The notes under the pieces are model-generated. The model worked only from the letters and a program-made list of their open reading frames with translations, was not told where the DNA came from and ran no database searches. Position numbers and translations under genes: made by a program. Below are positions 1-21,677 of a stretch of DNA of 64,000 nucleotides, in pieces. Origin of the DNA: Batillaria attramentaria. Taxonomy: Eukaryota > Mollusca > Gastropoda > Batillariidae. The number at the start of each line of letters is the position of its first letter. Positions within the stretch are counted from its first letter, which is position 1. The stretch covers positions 133,501 through 197,500 of the forward strand of contig JACVVK020000197.1 of the NCBI GenBank assembly GCA_018292915.2. The letters run 5' to 3'.

Positions 1-9
1 CCGTAAACA

Positions 10-13
<4 letters not shown>

Positions 14-60
<47 letters not shown>
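14..60. repeat. (CA)n microsatellite
   Basis: About 23 uninterrupted CA units. They lie some 18 nt downstream of the donor of the last visible PTCHD-like exon, so they are (UG)n in the transcript. Confidence 0.95.
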
Positions 61-62
<2 letters not shown>

Positions 63-78
63 ATTGACCGACACTCAC

Positions 79-11093
<11,015 letters not shown>

Positions 11094-11130
11094 GGTCGTT
11101 TTTAGTTGATGGTCGTTAATATTACCCTGG
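11094..11130 (-). promoter_or_regulatory. 5' UTR end of PTCHD-like gene with upstream splice acceptor
   Basis: Reading the minus strand, TTTCTTTTCCAG|GG (acceptor near 11128) is followed by 33 nt ending CGACC-ATGG. The 5' UTR is therefore probably split and the true first exon lies further upstream, not located. Confidence 0.5.
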
Positions 11131-11881
11131 AAAAGAAAGCATAACAAGTAAAATGACCATAGCGGCTTGGGAGGGTTACCATAGGGTCTGGAGAAGCCTC
11201 GGAATTGGCGGGGGATGGGGGAGGGGGACAGATTGCACACAGACAACAAAATTCCGGAATATATTTTTCCGTCACTAAAATAGCACTGGCCGCGGGTACC
11301 AGAAGGAAAGAACTACACGTATTGAACATTTCACTGAGAAGTTTGACGATGGGGAATATGAATGTGTGTCAGTATGATTGATACATATAGAATGAGTACA
11401 AAATGGCATAAGCTCTAAACATCACCTTTCACAACTTTCCTTCCATGGGATTCTTTTTTTCGGTGTCTGTGTCTGTTCCTAGTCAGCGTTCTCAGACCTC
11501 CCTCCATCCCGTTTAGCCCATGTCTGTGCCCTTCTTGTTACAAGCGCTGCACAGCCGAGTCGGGGAGAATCTAAAATTGACTTGACAACGCTCATCCACA
11601 GCGCAAAGTTTCAACTGTGATATGAAAAAGGTTTTGTCTGAAAATGGTAAGGAAAGCAAGAGAAAAATGATGTCACTGTTCAAAGGATGACGTTCTTCCA
11701 CATTGACGCCGTCATAATGACCCACTGAGAAACACGCGGCGTAGGCGGAACTTCGGCTTGAAACATTACTGACGTCACAGTTCTAAGTGGGACGATCCCC
11801 TTTCCCGCCAAACTGTGACACAAGTGAGAGTGATGAGTCTCAAAAAGGAATTATGAGATTTCCTCAGTGCAAAAGGTGTAC

Positions 11882-11883
<2 letters not shown>

Positions 11884-11959
<76 letters not shown>
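11884..11959. repeat. (CA)n microsatellite
   Basis: About 38 uninterrupted CA units in intergenic DNA. Confidence 0.95.
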
Positions 11960-11962
<3 letters not shown>

Positions 11963-13069
11963 TATGCACGTAGTCCTTCTACCTCAGCTATAAGCACACA
12001 AACCGACGTTATAACTCCGTGGCCGTTCGCGTTCCTTGCTTCTGATCAACAGTAATTCGAGTAAACATCTTACAACATGAGGCACACGAGTTTTCATCTT
12101 TCTTCTTCTTGTTATTAGATGCTGCATATCCTCAGATAAACTGTACATTAATGAGTGTCTCCAATATCCCCATTCTACACACTGAAACTGACCTGCTGCA
12201 GAAGGCTATAATTTTACACGCCCTTCAGGATGTGCATTATAAATACATGTACACAGGAGGTTTCAGATGAAGATTAGGTGCTTGTTCCCAATAGTTATGT
12301 TATTCACCTAGTGGAGATGCTGGGCTGTTGTTCAGTTGCTTTAGAATTCCGACAACTGGCAAACCTGTGTTGACCCACCCTTGACTGCGCTCTGTCTGTC
12401 TTCTTGCTCTTGGGTTGCATTATGTCTACAGTGCTGATACACCTGATACAGTTTTACTCCATCAGTGTATGTGTAACTAATGGTGTTTAGTCTACTCAGT
12501 CAGGAAAGTTTATGTAGAAGCCATATCATTTTACGTTCTTGTATAAATTTGTTTTATGCCGTTTCAATATTTGAGGTGGTACTCACAGCAAAGGTTTCAT
12601 TCTTGCAGACAATTTAATCCTTGTCCACTCCTTGACTTGTTTCCAAACATGTGAAAGGATGAAGCCATTCCATTCTAGCAGAGAGATTTCCATGATCAGT
12701 CGTACACTGATAGTCTAGTGATACAGAGGCATATAATTTATAAATCAATGATCGTGTTCATGAATAGCAGAATACAGAACAATTCAGGGCTTAACTCCTA
12801 ACTGCCCCCCCCCCCCCCCCCCCCCCGCCCACACGATATGACAAGACTTACCAAAACTCACGACAGCACTAAACAGCACTATTACGCAAGGCGTGGGCAA
12901 TCTCAGCGAGGTCCGTTCCCCCCCCCCCCCCCCCCCCCCGACGAGGCGCAGCCATCGACGTATGGGCGCAGCTCGCAGTGGGGTGCATAATCTCTCATAA
13001 TCCCTTGGCCTGCTCAGGGCAGTCTTGTGTATTGACCTGACTGGCTCGCAACGGCGCCTCGCCGCTGTG

Positions 13070-13282
13070 CAAAGTCCAGTAGCTCACCGTCTAACGGGTT
13101 ACGCAGATTACATAATCAGTCTCTCTCCATCCCGTATTGCACTCAGCTCGGCCGTGGAGTGGTACCGGCTCGCGACGGTCCCTACCGATGTGCAAGTTCC
13201 AGTAGCTTACTGTCTAACGGGATATGCCGAGTCTGGTATCAGTAGCTTACTGTCTAACGGGATATGCCGAGTCTCGTATCAG
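13070..13282 (+). repeat. Short tandem duplication, about 40-bp unit
   Basis: AGTAGCTTACTGTCTAACGG followed by GATATGCCGAGTCT occurs twice back to back (13201-13280), with an older copy (AGTAGCTCACCGTCTAACGG) near 13078. Non-coding. Confidence 0.7.
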
Positions 13283-13350
13283 CAGAGCGGAAAAGACAGG
13301 CGCAACGGACCAAACACTGCGCTCGCAAAGCCCGACAAATTATGAGAAAC

Positions 13351-13865
13351 TCAGTAGAGAGGCAAATGCCTCCATGGCTCCCTTGTGACACAGGTCAAGT
13401 TCATGCACAAGAGTATGTTTGTACAGCTCTTATCACTATCCATTATCATGCCAAGTACTGTTAAAATTCACAACAGACAGCTTTAATGACCTTGACCTTC
13501 AGTCTATCAGCATGCCAAGTTTGGCGCCTCTGCTGTTTGTTGTTTCTGAGAAAATGCCAATGTTAAGGTTTCACAAAAATAGCTTGTACGGCCTTGACCT
13601 TGACACAAGGCCACCGACTACATGTATACCTGTAAAGCTCTTATCAATGTCTATCATCATGCAAAGTTTAAAACCTCTGGTGTTTGTAGATTACGAGAAA
13701 ATGCCAATGTAAAATTTTCAGAGAGCTTTAGTGACCTTGACCTTGAGTCAAGGTCATTCAAAATGATATGTTTTGAAAGGTCTTGTGGTTGTCCATCAGC
13801 ATGCCAAGTTTGGTGCCTCTGCTGTTTGTAGATTCTGAGAAAATGACAATCGTTTTCTGCGCACA

Positions 13866-13926
<61 letters not shown>

Positions 13927-13972
13927 GACGGAGGGTTAATACATAGACTCCCATTGTTACACAAGGGAGCCA
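13351..13972 (+). repeat. Dispersed TGACCTTGACCT-rich repeat, copy 2
   Basis: Same family as 4846-5380 and more complete. The left end contains GGCTCCCTTGTG (13377) and the right end the inverse CACAAGGGAGCC (near 13960). In between are at least three units with ATGCCAAGTTTGG, TCTGAGAAAATG and GACCTTGACCTTGA. Near 13733, TGACCTTGAC and GTCAAGGTCA form an inverted pair. A (CA)n array at 13862-13922 has grown inside the right part. Confidence 0.75.
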
Positions 13973-14828
13973 ATAAACCGGTTGCGAGATGTTGGCCACA
14001 CTTAAACACTGCCTTAAAAAAAATACAAATTCAGTAATAAAAAAAAAATGATGGCTTGGTAACGACAGGGACAACAAACAAAAACTTATTTTCAACAACA
14101 AATCAATACAAACACTAAAACATAAAAGAGCAAATGAGCGTTGCATGTACTGTGTTCATTGAGGGGATGCCGGTGTGTGCGTGCGTACTTTGTCCCCTCA
14201 CACACACACACACCGCGCGCGCGCACCAGCGCGCATGCACCCTTCCCGTCACAGTGATTTTTAGGACTGCATACTTAGCGTCAAATGCTACAATACAATG
14301 GACTGTCTGACTGGCCAGACCATTTCCACGGGTACATGTCGCTTTACACATACCCGTTTCAAAGATCCAACACATTAGCCGATGACCTGACTGGACAAGG
14401 GGCTGAACAAAGACATTGCAGCCCGAATGCAGATCTTCTTCTTGTGTATTGCTGCTGTAAGTTCCGGATCTGTGAAACCGGTTTTGTGAAAAATGACACG
14501 TCCTTTGCCGCCAGTTAGCGGCGCCTCAGTTGTCAGTCGCCAGCCAAAGCTTTGTCTGGAATTCGGCTTCTTTTGATGATAGCGGCGATACGAGTGACGA
14601 GTTGCATGATAGCCCAAGTCGAGACAAGTTGACTTGATAGTGTCAAAGTCAGTTCTGGTAGTTGTGAAATAATATTAGGCGTCAGATAATTAGATACGCC
14701 TACACCTCCACCGCATGCACACAGCTCCTCATTGCTTTGACACCACAGTTCAGGTTAACCACAGGCAAAAGAACTTACTTTCGCGCACTGGTACTATAAA
14801 ATATCAGGTATATTAAGAAGTAGATCGC

Positions 14829-14834
<6 letters not shown>

Positions 14835-14891
<57 letters not shown>
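14835..14891. repeat. (TG)n(AG)n microsatellite
   Basis: Compound TG then AG array; a second short GC/CA run lies at 14951-14978. Confidence 0.9.
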
Positions 14892-14892
<1 letters not shown>

Positions 14893-15376
14893 TTTAATTG
14901 TTCAGACATATTGTCCATAACAATGGAGTGAGCAAGAAACAGTCAAAAAGCGCGCGCGCACACACACACACACACACATCTCCTGTCACCCCTTATGGTC
15001 AGTCACTTGTGGTTTCATGCTCGTTGTAACGGGGGACTTGCCTCTTGTCGTCTACCGCCCTCAAGCCAGTGGCAAGTGGTTGGGGCAAGTTGTAACGGGG
15101 CCCATCAGTGTGCCGTTAGCTATTACGTGACCAATACCCGAACAAGCCAGCGACCGCCGAATTCACAAGAGGGTGCGAACTCGACGAGCTGTCTGGCGAG
15201 AGTCAGCCGCTCGACTGAGTGTGATGCAACGTGCCGTCATGTTGCGCTGGCTAGCCTCGACCGCTGCACCGTCTCTCGGGCGGACTGCTGTCAAGTAACA
15301 AAGTGACAAAGTCACAAGCACGCGCCTGTATTATGGTAGGGGTGTCTGGGGACATACTCACCCCAATTTTTTTTCT

Positions 15377-15777
15377 TTAAATTATATTAAAATCTGAGCA
15401 GTTTGGTACATTTTGGCAAAATTTTAAGTGCTTCAGATGAGTTAACACTCACTTTGGAGGAAAATGTTTCGAATGAGACTAAAATCTGTGCACTTTAGTG
15501 TGCTTTGGCATGATTTTAGAAATTAAGTGCTTGTGAGGAGGGAACACATTTTGTGGGGAGGAAAATTTTTAGCCAATGGTGGAAATCTGCCAAAATGAGA
15601 AAGATTTTAACCTTCGGACGACGTCGTGGGTAAAAAGTTGCACACACATTGCTTTAGATGAACGTATCTCCGTCAATATTTATGTCACACCTTTGAAATT
15701 TCATGACTTTGTCAATAAATGGTTTGACTATGTTCATGCCAAAAATTGTGTTGTTTAACTTGTAATTAGCAGAGTAA
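15377..15777 (+). repeat. 401-bp dispersed repeat, copy 1
   Basis: Near-identical to 19319-19723. I count about ten substitutions plus one 4-bp insertion in the second copy. The block starts TTAAATTATATTAAAATC and ends TTAGCAGAGTAA. It includes the left end of a TTAA-flanked element at 15611. Confidence 0.85.
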
Positions 15778-16035
15778 CCTTCGCCGTACGCCGTGGGTAA
15801 AAAAATACCCACACCTTCATTCAAAGTTAAACAACTCAATGCACATCCACGAAATTTCATGGCTTTGTCCATAACGTATGCGGCTATTTGCCCAGCAAAA
15901 ATTGTGTTGATTTGTTGGTAAACAAGATAGTTATTCGAAAACAAACAACGTCGTGTGGTAAAAAACTACCCATACTGACAAAGAAGACACCTTGCGAATG
16001 GGTGGTACGTCGTGGGTGGTTTTTTACCCATGCAT
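15611..16035 (+). mobile_element. TTAA-flanked non-autonomous element, incomplete copy
   Basis: The left end TTAA|CCTTCGGACGACGTCGTGGG is clear at 15607-15630. GGGTAAAAA/CTACCC-type inverted motifs recur to about 16035, but no matching right end was found. Related to the copies at 19553 and 23790. Confidence 0.5.
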
Positions 16036-17337
16036 CGTGCGTGTAGAAACAAATGCCCCGGCACCGGCTGAGAAATTCCAGACACGTCAGCCATTTCCTC
16101 TGCTCTCCAAGAAGACCGTTCTTTGACTGATATCGCCGACAACTCTGCGTACGTATTTTTTTACGCTAAGTGACCGCTTCCGTTTCCTAAGATATGATGA
16201 AAATCTATTAAAAAAAAAAATCTATCTTTAGAACTTTCATTTCAATCAAAGAAATAGATGACGCTCGAAAAGTGTACAACACATGCGAACTGGTCTATAA
16301 TGTTCCACGTGGATGCCAGTGACGTCGTGTGATTATCAAAATGTAATTTTTCCATCGTTATATTTGTAAATACAGTAAAACCTGTTTGTCTACGTTTATA
16401 ATCTGTCAGATTGGTCTAATGCCTATTACGGAGCTCTTCCCGCTAGTTGGCCAGGGCTTATCAGATCCCTCGTATTTTATGTCGCCGCTGTCACGTATAT
16501 GGTGTCACTGGTTGAGTGGCTCCCCTGAAAATCGTGATTGATACCCGTATTCCCACTTCTCCTTCTCCCCCCCCCCCTCCCCCCCCCCCCCCCCCCCCTT
16601 TGTGTGTGCCCTTGCGCGGCGTTTGTCACAAAGTGGTCATCCCCGCACGGTCTCAAAGAAAAAGCACCGAACAATAGCCACGGGCCAGTCGACAAGGACA
16701 TTATAACACGGACAAACAATCCGAGGCACATGGGAATCGTCAAATGCTAGCAGTTCAGGACCGGACTACGGGAAAAGGTCTGCCATTGAGCTGTGCTTGT
16801 TGACTGATGGGGTGTCCGGTTTCACAGCCGGATTATCGTTTCCATCACCGAGCATACTGGGAAAAAATCAATGATATAAGTATATAAATTATGCAGTCCC
16901 GGCCAGTCTGTTTTGTTACTGTGTTAGTTGTTGTCGCTGCTGTTTCTCTTGAACGGCCGTGAATGTCATTTTCTACTAGTGGGGCAGGATCCGAATGTGG
17001 AAGACGGGCCGGGGTAGCTGCAAGATATGTTTATACCCTTACTTTCCGAAGCACAATATGGAAACATGGTCAGTGAAACCATAACACACCTGCCCATCCT
17101 CCTCCCTCCCTCCGACCCTAAGCCCTCCTTCCTCCCGCACCCCTTCATCCCCCCCCCACACACACACACCTTTCATCCCCTGATTCATTCGTGTAGTTGT
17201 TATTTCCCCAAAACTACTTGATCGATTTCCCCCTCCCCCCTTTTTCTTTATCCTACCTAAACCGAGTCACTGGTCATAATAGTCTGAGACTGATCAATCG
17301 ATGTCTTCTTGTCTTTTCAGTTGTGCTTGTCAGCAAA

Positions 17338-17475
17338 CATGGAGGACAGGCCAAATATTTTTGAAGCTCTAACAGTTGCTTCACAAGCGCCATTCAGGCG
17401 CGTAGGAAGATGCTGAGAGGAAGGGGGGCCCACTAAGTCGGGTGAGCCATACGGCCGGGGTGAAGACGGGGGAGG

Positions 17476-17512
<37 letters not shown>

Positions 17513-18040
17513 GACTGCCAAGGATTGTGTCCTGCGACAGCCGGCAGAGCAGGGGGGGGGGGGGCAGTGGGCCCCCTCTCCTCTTATCAAAAGCAGGGGG
17601 GGGGGGGGACAAAGATATTCGGGCCCCCCTTCCAAAAATCGAACGGGGGCCTGGGCCCCCATGGCCCCCGTGGTTCCTACGCCCCTGCCATTGCCTCCAT
17701 TTGGAGAAGCTCTCTCTCTCTCTCTTGTGTGAGTGTGTGGTTGGGGGGGGGGGGTGATCAGGTGTGAAATCGATTAATTTTGTAATCGATGCGCTGTTGC
17801 AGGTAAAGGTGTTCTTGATTTTCTGGCACCAACGCCGTCATTCCAGGCAGATAATGGGGAAGAGGGTGAGGAATCGGGTGGTGCCGTCCTCAGTGAGAGA
17901 ATTAGACGATTTTACGGATGATGACGAGCCCGATGGGCTTGGAAGTTGTTTGTATGGTAGACCTTACATAGGCACATTTGGCCGCAACTTGTTGAACCTG
18001 GTAACCATCACTCTAAAAATAAAGTTCATTCAAGGTGGCT
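17338..18040 (+). CDS. Doubtful small spliced gene
   Basis: Not recognised. After an acceptor-like TCTTTTCAG, an ATG at 17338 opens MEDRPNIFEALTVASQAPFR with a possible donor CGC|GTAGGA near 17403. A second segment follows TGTTGCAG (17802) and reads KGVLDFLAPTPSF... in one frame, stopping near 17927, or ends in an acidic DDFTDDDEP stretch in another. An AATAAA lies near 18017. The donor phase agrees with the second frame, but that frame's stop lies past the AATAAA, so the reading is unresolved. Between the pieces lie (TG)n and GGGGCCCC-rich repeat DNA. It may be a small gene, a decayed gene or a transposon remnant. Confidence 0.25.
17400..17720. repeat. GGGCCCC-rich dispersed repeat with (TG)n
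   Basis: Poly-G runs, GGGCCCCC/GGGGGCC inverted pairs and CCTACGCCCCTG, with a (TG)n array at 17478-17511. It looks like a G/C-homopolymer-rich dispersed repeat; no coding evidence. Confidence 0.5.
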
Positions 18041-18105
18041 AGATTTGCGAAATATTCTGTCACCGAATAGCTTTGGCGTGCCGCTGGTATTTCCTAAAGT
18101 TTCCC

Positions 18106-18110
<5 letters not shown>

Positions 18111-18151
<41 letters not shown>

Positions 18152-18165
18152 TCTCTCTCTCTCTG
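18111..18165. repeat. (TG)n(TC)n microsatellite
   Basis: About 20 TG units then TC units; a second short (GT)n lies at 18370-18402. Confidence 0.9.
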
Positions 18166-18366
18166 TCTGAGACAAAGAGAGACAGAGAACTGATTTGTCC
18201 AGAACCCAGAATTTTTATTTTTTTATTTTGCACAACAACAAAGTCAGGACAATGCTTATGTGTTGAACTTACTTACACAGTTACATAACTTCCACGAAAT
18301 CAGCTCCCAGAAATGAAAGCAAACATCTGTGTCATCATGTAAGCATGTAAGTCTGTCTGCGTATGG

Positions 18367-18403
<37 letters not shown>

Positions 18404-18658
18404 TGTGTAGTGTATGTGTGTCGCAAGGACAGACAGTAACAGAGACCTGTGCGGCTATGTTCTCATCCTTGGAAAATAAAGTTTCTCTCTCTCTCTCTCA
18501 AGTCAACTTGACATATGCTTGGAGTATTGACTCCAGTTGCAGGTGGTATCACAGCATCAATGGACTGCTTCGCTTGAATGGTGGAAGTTCGGTACTGCGA
18601 GTCATTTTATTCACAGAACTGTTGTTTTATATGTATGATCAGTGAATCGTTCATATAT

Positions 18659-19058
18659 GGGGCGGTCGGTGGTCTAGTGGTTAAGAGACCTGTCACCAAT
18701 GCGAGAGGTCAAGGGTTCGAGTCCCACTCGGGGCAAAGAATTTTTCCTTCTCGTATGTGGCACTGTTCATTCGGGCCGATCGTCGGGGGTTCTCTCCGGG
18801 TACTCCGGCTTCCTCCCCCTCTGCTTTGGAAATGTCCAGCCCACCAAATTTGACAAATAAATGCAATTCTAAATTCCGAAATTTAAATAGCTGAGCTGAC
18901 CCTTCGCACCAAGTGATTGTAATGTGTTTATGTCCGGTGTGTGAGAGAATGTTTGTGATTCACGTGAGCGTGTGTGTTGGGTTCAGTTCGTGGCACATTG
19001 AGCCGATTCATGAAATTGGGTAAAGCGCCTATATAATACTCATTATTATTATTATTAT
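18659..19058 (+). mobile_element. tRNA-derived SINE (family A)
   Basis: The head carries pol III promoter boxes: box A GTGGTCTAGTGGTTAAG (near 18669) and box B GGGTTCGAGTCCC (near 18712). A roughly 300-bp body follows, then the tail GTAAAGCGCCTATATAATAC with (ATT)n ending about 19058. The tail matches the 3' end of the truncated LINE at 46840-47153, which suggests that LINE as its mobilising partner. Right beside it begins a tandem array of TTAA-element units. Confidence 0.8.
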
Positions 19059-19061
19059 ATA

Positions 19062-19318
19062 AAAAAGCATGGGTAGTTATTTACTCACGATGTAAGGCCA
19101 GGAATAGCGAATTGCCTGTATAGAAAGCATGGGTAGTTTTACACCCACGGCGTACGGACAGGTATAGTCAAGGAATCTGCGATATAAAAAGCATGGGTAG
19201 TTTTTTTACCCACGACGTACGGCCAGGAATAGTGGGTGAATCGCCTATTTAGAAAGCATGGGTAGTTTTTCACCCACGACGTATGCCGTGTAAGTTTTTA
19301 GGCGACGTACGGCAAAGG
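19062..19318 (+). repeat. Tandem array of about 64-bp GGGTAGTTTTTTACCC units
   Basis: Four units, each with GCATGGGTAGTTTTT(T)ACCCACG and (A)CGTACGGCCAGGAATAG. Each contains a GGGTA/TACCC hairpin. The array ends TAGGCGACGTACGGCAAAGG-TTAA, an element right end. It resembles the second array at 19740-20000. Confidence 0.75.
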
Positions 19319-19723
19319 TTAAATTATATTAAAATCTGAGCAGTTTGGTACATTTTGGCAAAATTTTAAGTGCTTCAGATGAGGAAACACTCACTTTGGA
19401 GGAAAATGTTTCGAATGACACTAAAATCTATGCACTTTAGTGTGCTTTGGCATGATTTTAGAAATTAAGTGCTTGTGAGAAGGGAACACATTTTGTGGGG
19501 AGGACAATTTTTAGCCAAATGTGGAAATCTGCCAAAATGAGAAAGATTATAACCTTCGGACGACGTCGTGGGTAAAAAGTTGCACACACATTGCTTTAGA
19601 TGAACGTATAGATCTCCGTCAATATTTAGGTCACACCTTTGAAATTTCATGACTTTGTCAATAAATGGTTTGACTATGTTCATGCCAAAAATTGTGTTGT
19701 TTAACTTGTAATTAGCAGAGTAA
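19319..19723 (+). repeat. 401-bp dispersed repeat, copy 2
   Basis: Second copy of the block at 15377-15777, with about ten substitutions and a 4-bp AGAT insertion. It begins exactly at the TTAA that ends the preceding element array. Confidence 0.85.
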
Positions 19724-20010
19724 TTAAAGAATAAGTTGTGAATTGCCTATAAAAACCATGGGTAATTTGTTTCCCACGATGTAGGACTAGGAATAAGTTG
19801 AAATTTACCTTTCTAAAAACCATGGGTAATTTGTTTCTCACGATGTAGGACTAGGAATAAGCTGCAATCTGCCTATATAAAAACCATTGGTAATTTGTTT
19901 CCCACAACGTAGGACTAGGAGTAAGTTGAAAATTACCTATTTAAAAACCATGGGTAAGTTGTTTCACACGATGTAGGACTAAGAAGTTTTTTAGCGACGT
20001 AGCCGGAAGG
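19553..20010 (+). mobile_element. TTAA-flanked non-autonomous DNA element
   Basis: The left end CCTTCGGACGACGTCGTGGG follows TATAA. The right end is GCGACGTAGCCGGAAGG followed by TTAA (20011-20014). The ends are imperfect inverted repeats. The interior carries four units of about 63 bp with CATGGGTAATTTGTTTCCCACG and GTAGGACTAGGAATAAG. No coding capacity. TTAA duplication and CCTT ends fit a piggyBac- or Kolobok-type MITE (inference). Confidence 0.6.
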
Positions 20011-20251
20011 TTAAGCCATGATAATATAACAGAAAACACCACACACATACACACACACACACACTGATACAAAATCTGAGGATTAGAAAGACTATTATTT
20101 GTTTTACTCTGCTAGTTAATGCAACTTTACAACAGCATCTGGAGAATTATAGTTTTTATACCCTCCTTCCTTCACAAGCATAAAGAAGCACATGTACAGC
20201 AATGATACAGCACCACAGAAAGTCACACAGACGTTCCGGATCACACAGCTC

Positions 20252-21436
20252 TCACAACAAAGTAATGTTCACAGATGAAAGGGCATCTACAGCCCAATCA
20301 GGATAGTTTTTCTTGGGGAACATGTCTTTGAAGAATGTCTGCACAAACTCTGGAAATTGTCCTGCGATGATGCTCTCATGCATGGATCTCATCAGCCTTA
20401 ACTGGTAAGCAATATTGTGTACTGTCAACAGTGTACAAGCAACAGTCTCAAATGTAACCACAGTATGAAGGTAAGCTCTTGTGTAGGTCTGACAAGTGGA
20501 ACATGGACAGTCCTTGTCGATGGGCTGAAAGTCTTTGGCAAATGTTTTGTTTTTCAAGTTGATTTGACCTGTGGAGACTAGAGCACAACCAAATCGTGCT
20601 GTCCTTGTTGGAAAAACACAGTCAAACATGTCACATCCAAGCGCCACACAAACTACAAGATCAACAGCAAACCCAACACCCATCAGGTATCGTGGTTTAT
20701 TGTTGGGCAATTCGTCTGTAGACACCGTCACCATGCGCCAGAAGTGTTGTTTCTCCTCCCCACCACTCAGTCCTCCAATAGCGAAGCCTGGCACGTCACG
20801 CTTGACAAGTTCTCTGGCACACTGACGGCGCAAATCCTCATCTAAGCCACCCTGAACAATGGGGAAAATGTTTTGATCATGTGGACGTTTGTGAACGGCA
20901 AGACAGCGATCCAGCCAGCGTATGGTCCTGTGCATGGCTTCTTCTACTCGGGGCCCTGTGACAGTAGATGACACGACATCGTCCAGCTGCATGATGATGT
21001 CGGCACCGATCGCGTTCTGAATGCCAATGGAGTGTTCTGGGGTCAGCAACATCATGCTGCCGTCGTGCGGGGATTTGAACTTCACACCCTCCTCCGTGAT
21101 CTCCGCCAGATCAAGCAAGGAAACCATCTGGAAACCGCCGCTGTCTGTCAAGAGAGCCCTGTCCCATTGCATGAAGCTATGCAGTCCGCCGGCTTTTTCC
21201 AGCAGCTCTGGTCCGGGCCTGTGCCCCAGGTGATACGTGTTTCCCAAAATGAGACGACAATCCAAGTCTCGCAGCTGATCGGGGACGAGGCCTTTCATTG
21301 ATCCCTGAGTTCCGACTGGCATAAATACAGGAGTGTTGACCGTTGCGTGGGGCAGGATCATCTCGCATGCGCGAGCTTTTGTGACCGGACATTCGGCTAA
21401 TACTTTGAGCGAGAGCGCCGAGTGTTTGGCGGCCAT
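20252..21436 (-). CDS. QTRT1: Queuine tRNA-ribosyltransferase catalytic subunit 1
   Basis: Catalytic subunit of eukaryotic tRNA-guanine transglycosylase. With QTRT2 it exchanges guanine-34 for queuine in tRNAs with GUN anticodons (Asp, Asn, His, Tyr). One uninterrupted frame covers the family length: 394 residues from the Met at 21436, or 405 from an in-frame Met at 21469. The 21436 start is preferred because it reads CAAAATGGCGGCC. Counting from 21469, TDSGGF holds the general-base Asp109, [14 protein letters not shown] holds the nucleophile Asp283, and Cys321, Cys323, Cys326 (CPCSTC) with His351 (VHNIAYQ) form the zinc site. QLDDVVSS and GGLSGGE are also present. No break or lost catalytic residue was seen. 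Having no introns is odd, since vertebrate QTRT1 is multi-exonic and all the neighbours here are heavily spliced. It lies head to head with RPF1. Confidence 0.96.
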   Translation of the reverse strand: MAAKHSALSLKVLAECPVTKARACEMILPHATVNTPVFMPVGTQGSMKGLVPDQLRDLDCRLILGNTYHLGHRPGPELLEKAGGLHSFMQWDRALLTDSGGFQMVSLLDLAEITEEGVKFKSPHDGSMMLLTPEHSIGIQNAIGADIIMQLDDVVSSTVTGPRVEEAMHRTIRWLDRCLAVHKRPHDQNIFPIVQGGLDEDLRRQCARELVKRDVPGFAIGGLSGGEEKQHFWRMVTVSTDELPNNKPRYLMGVGFAVDLVVCVALGCDMFDCVFPTRTARFGCALVSTGQINLKNKTFAKDFQPIDKDCPCSTCQTYTRAYLHTVVTFETVACTLLTVHNIAYQLRLMRSMHESIIAGQFPEFVQTFFKDMFPKKNYPDWAVDALSSVNITLL

Positions 21437-21677
21437 TTTGGACCACGAGGTGGGTAAGGGAGACCACACTCATTTCGTGAAGGGAGTAAGTATTGCAACA
21501 TTGATCACTACTGAACATTTGTAAATCATGTGCAAACAAAGCCATTAAACTCTTAAAGTTCATGTTACTACACTCAACCTGAAATCACTGCCTTTTATGT
21601 CTTTACAGTCAGTGGCTACATTTTCCTGCCTATTCCAACATCCATCGCTCAACAACAGATCCCTGCAAAAAGTAAAG
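21437..21677. promoter_or_regulatory. Bidirectional promoter interval QTRT1/RPF1
   Basis: Only 241 bp separate the two start codons. On the plus strand GAGGTGG|GTAAGG (donor at 21454) and TGTCTTTACAG|TC (acceptor at 21608) could frame a 5' UTR intron for RPF1. Its first exon would then overlap the start of QTRT1. No TATA box stands out. Confidence 0.6.

Larger units (their letters stand above)
11131..17300. other. Gene-poor intergenic stretch
   Basis: Between the PTCHD-like gene and the doubtful transcript at 17.3 kb. It holds CA/TG arrays (11884-11959, 13862-13922, 14835-14891), poly-C runs near 12800 and 12920, the dispersed repeats listed separately, and no recognisable gene. Confidence 0.6.

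Noticed and set aside
14995..15306. 103-codon plus frame in intergenic DNA
   Set aside because: Cys- and Ser-rich low-complexity translation without splice sites, domain or polyadenylation signal; no support beyond being open.
18659..18735. tRNA gene
   Set aside because: Boxes A and B are present, but the cloverleaf does not close cleanly and a retroposon body and tail follow; the same holds at 27132, 46031, 58590 and 62942.
21437..21469. QTRT1 start at 21469
   Set aside because: In frame, but the Met at 21436 has the better context and matches the usual MAA-type start; the extra 11 residues are not family-like.
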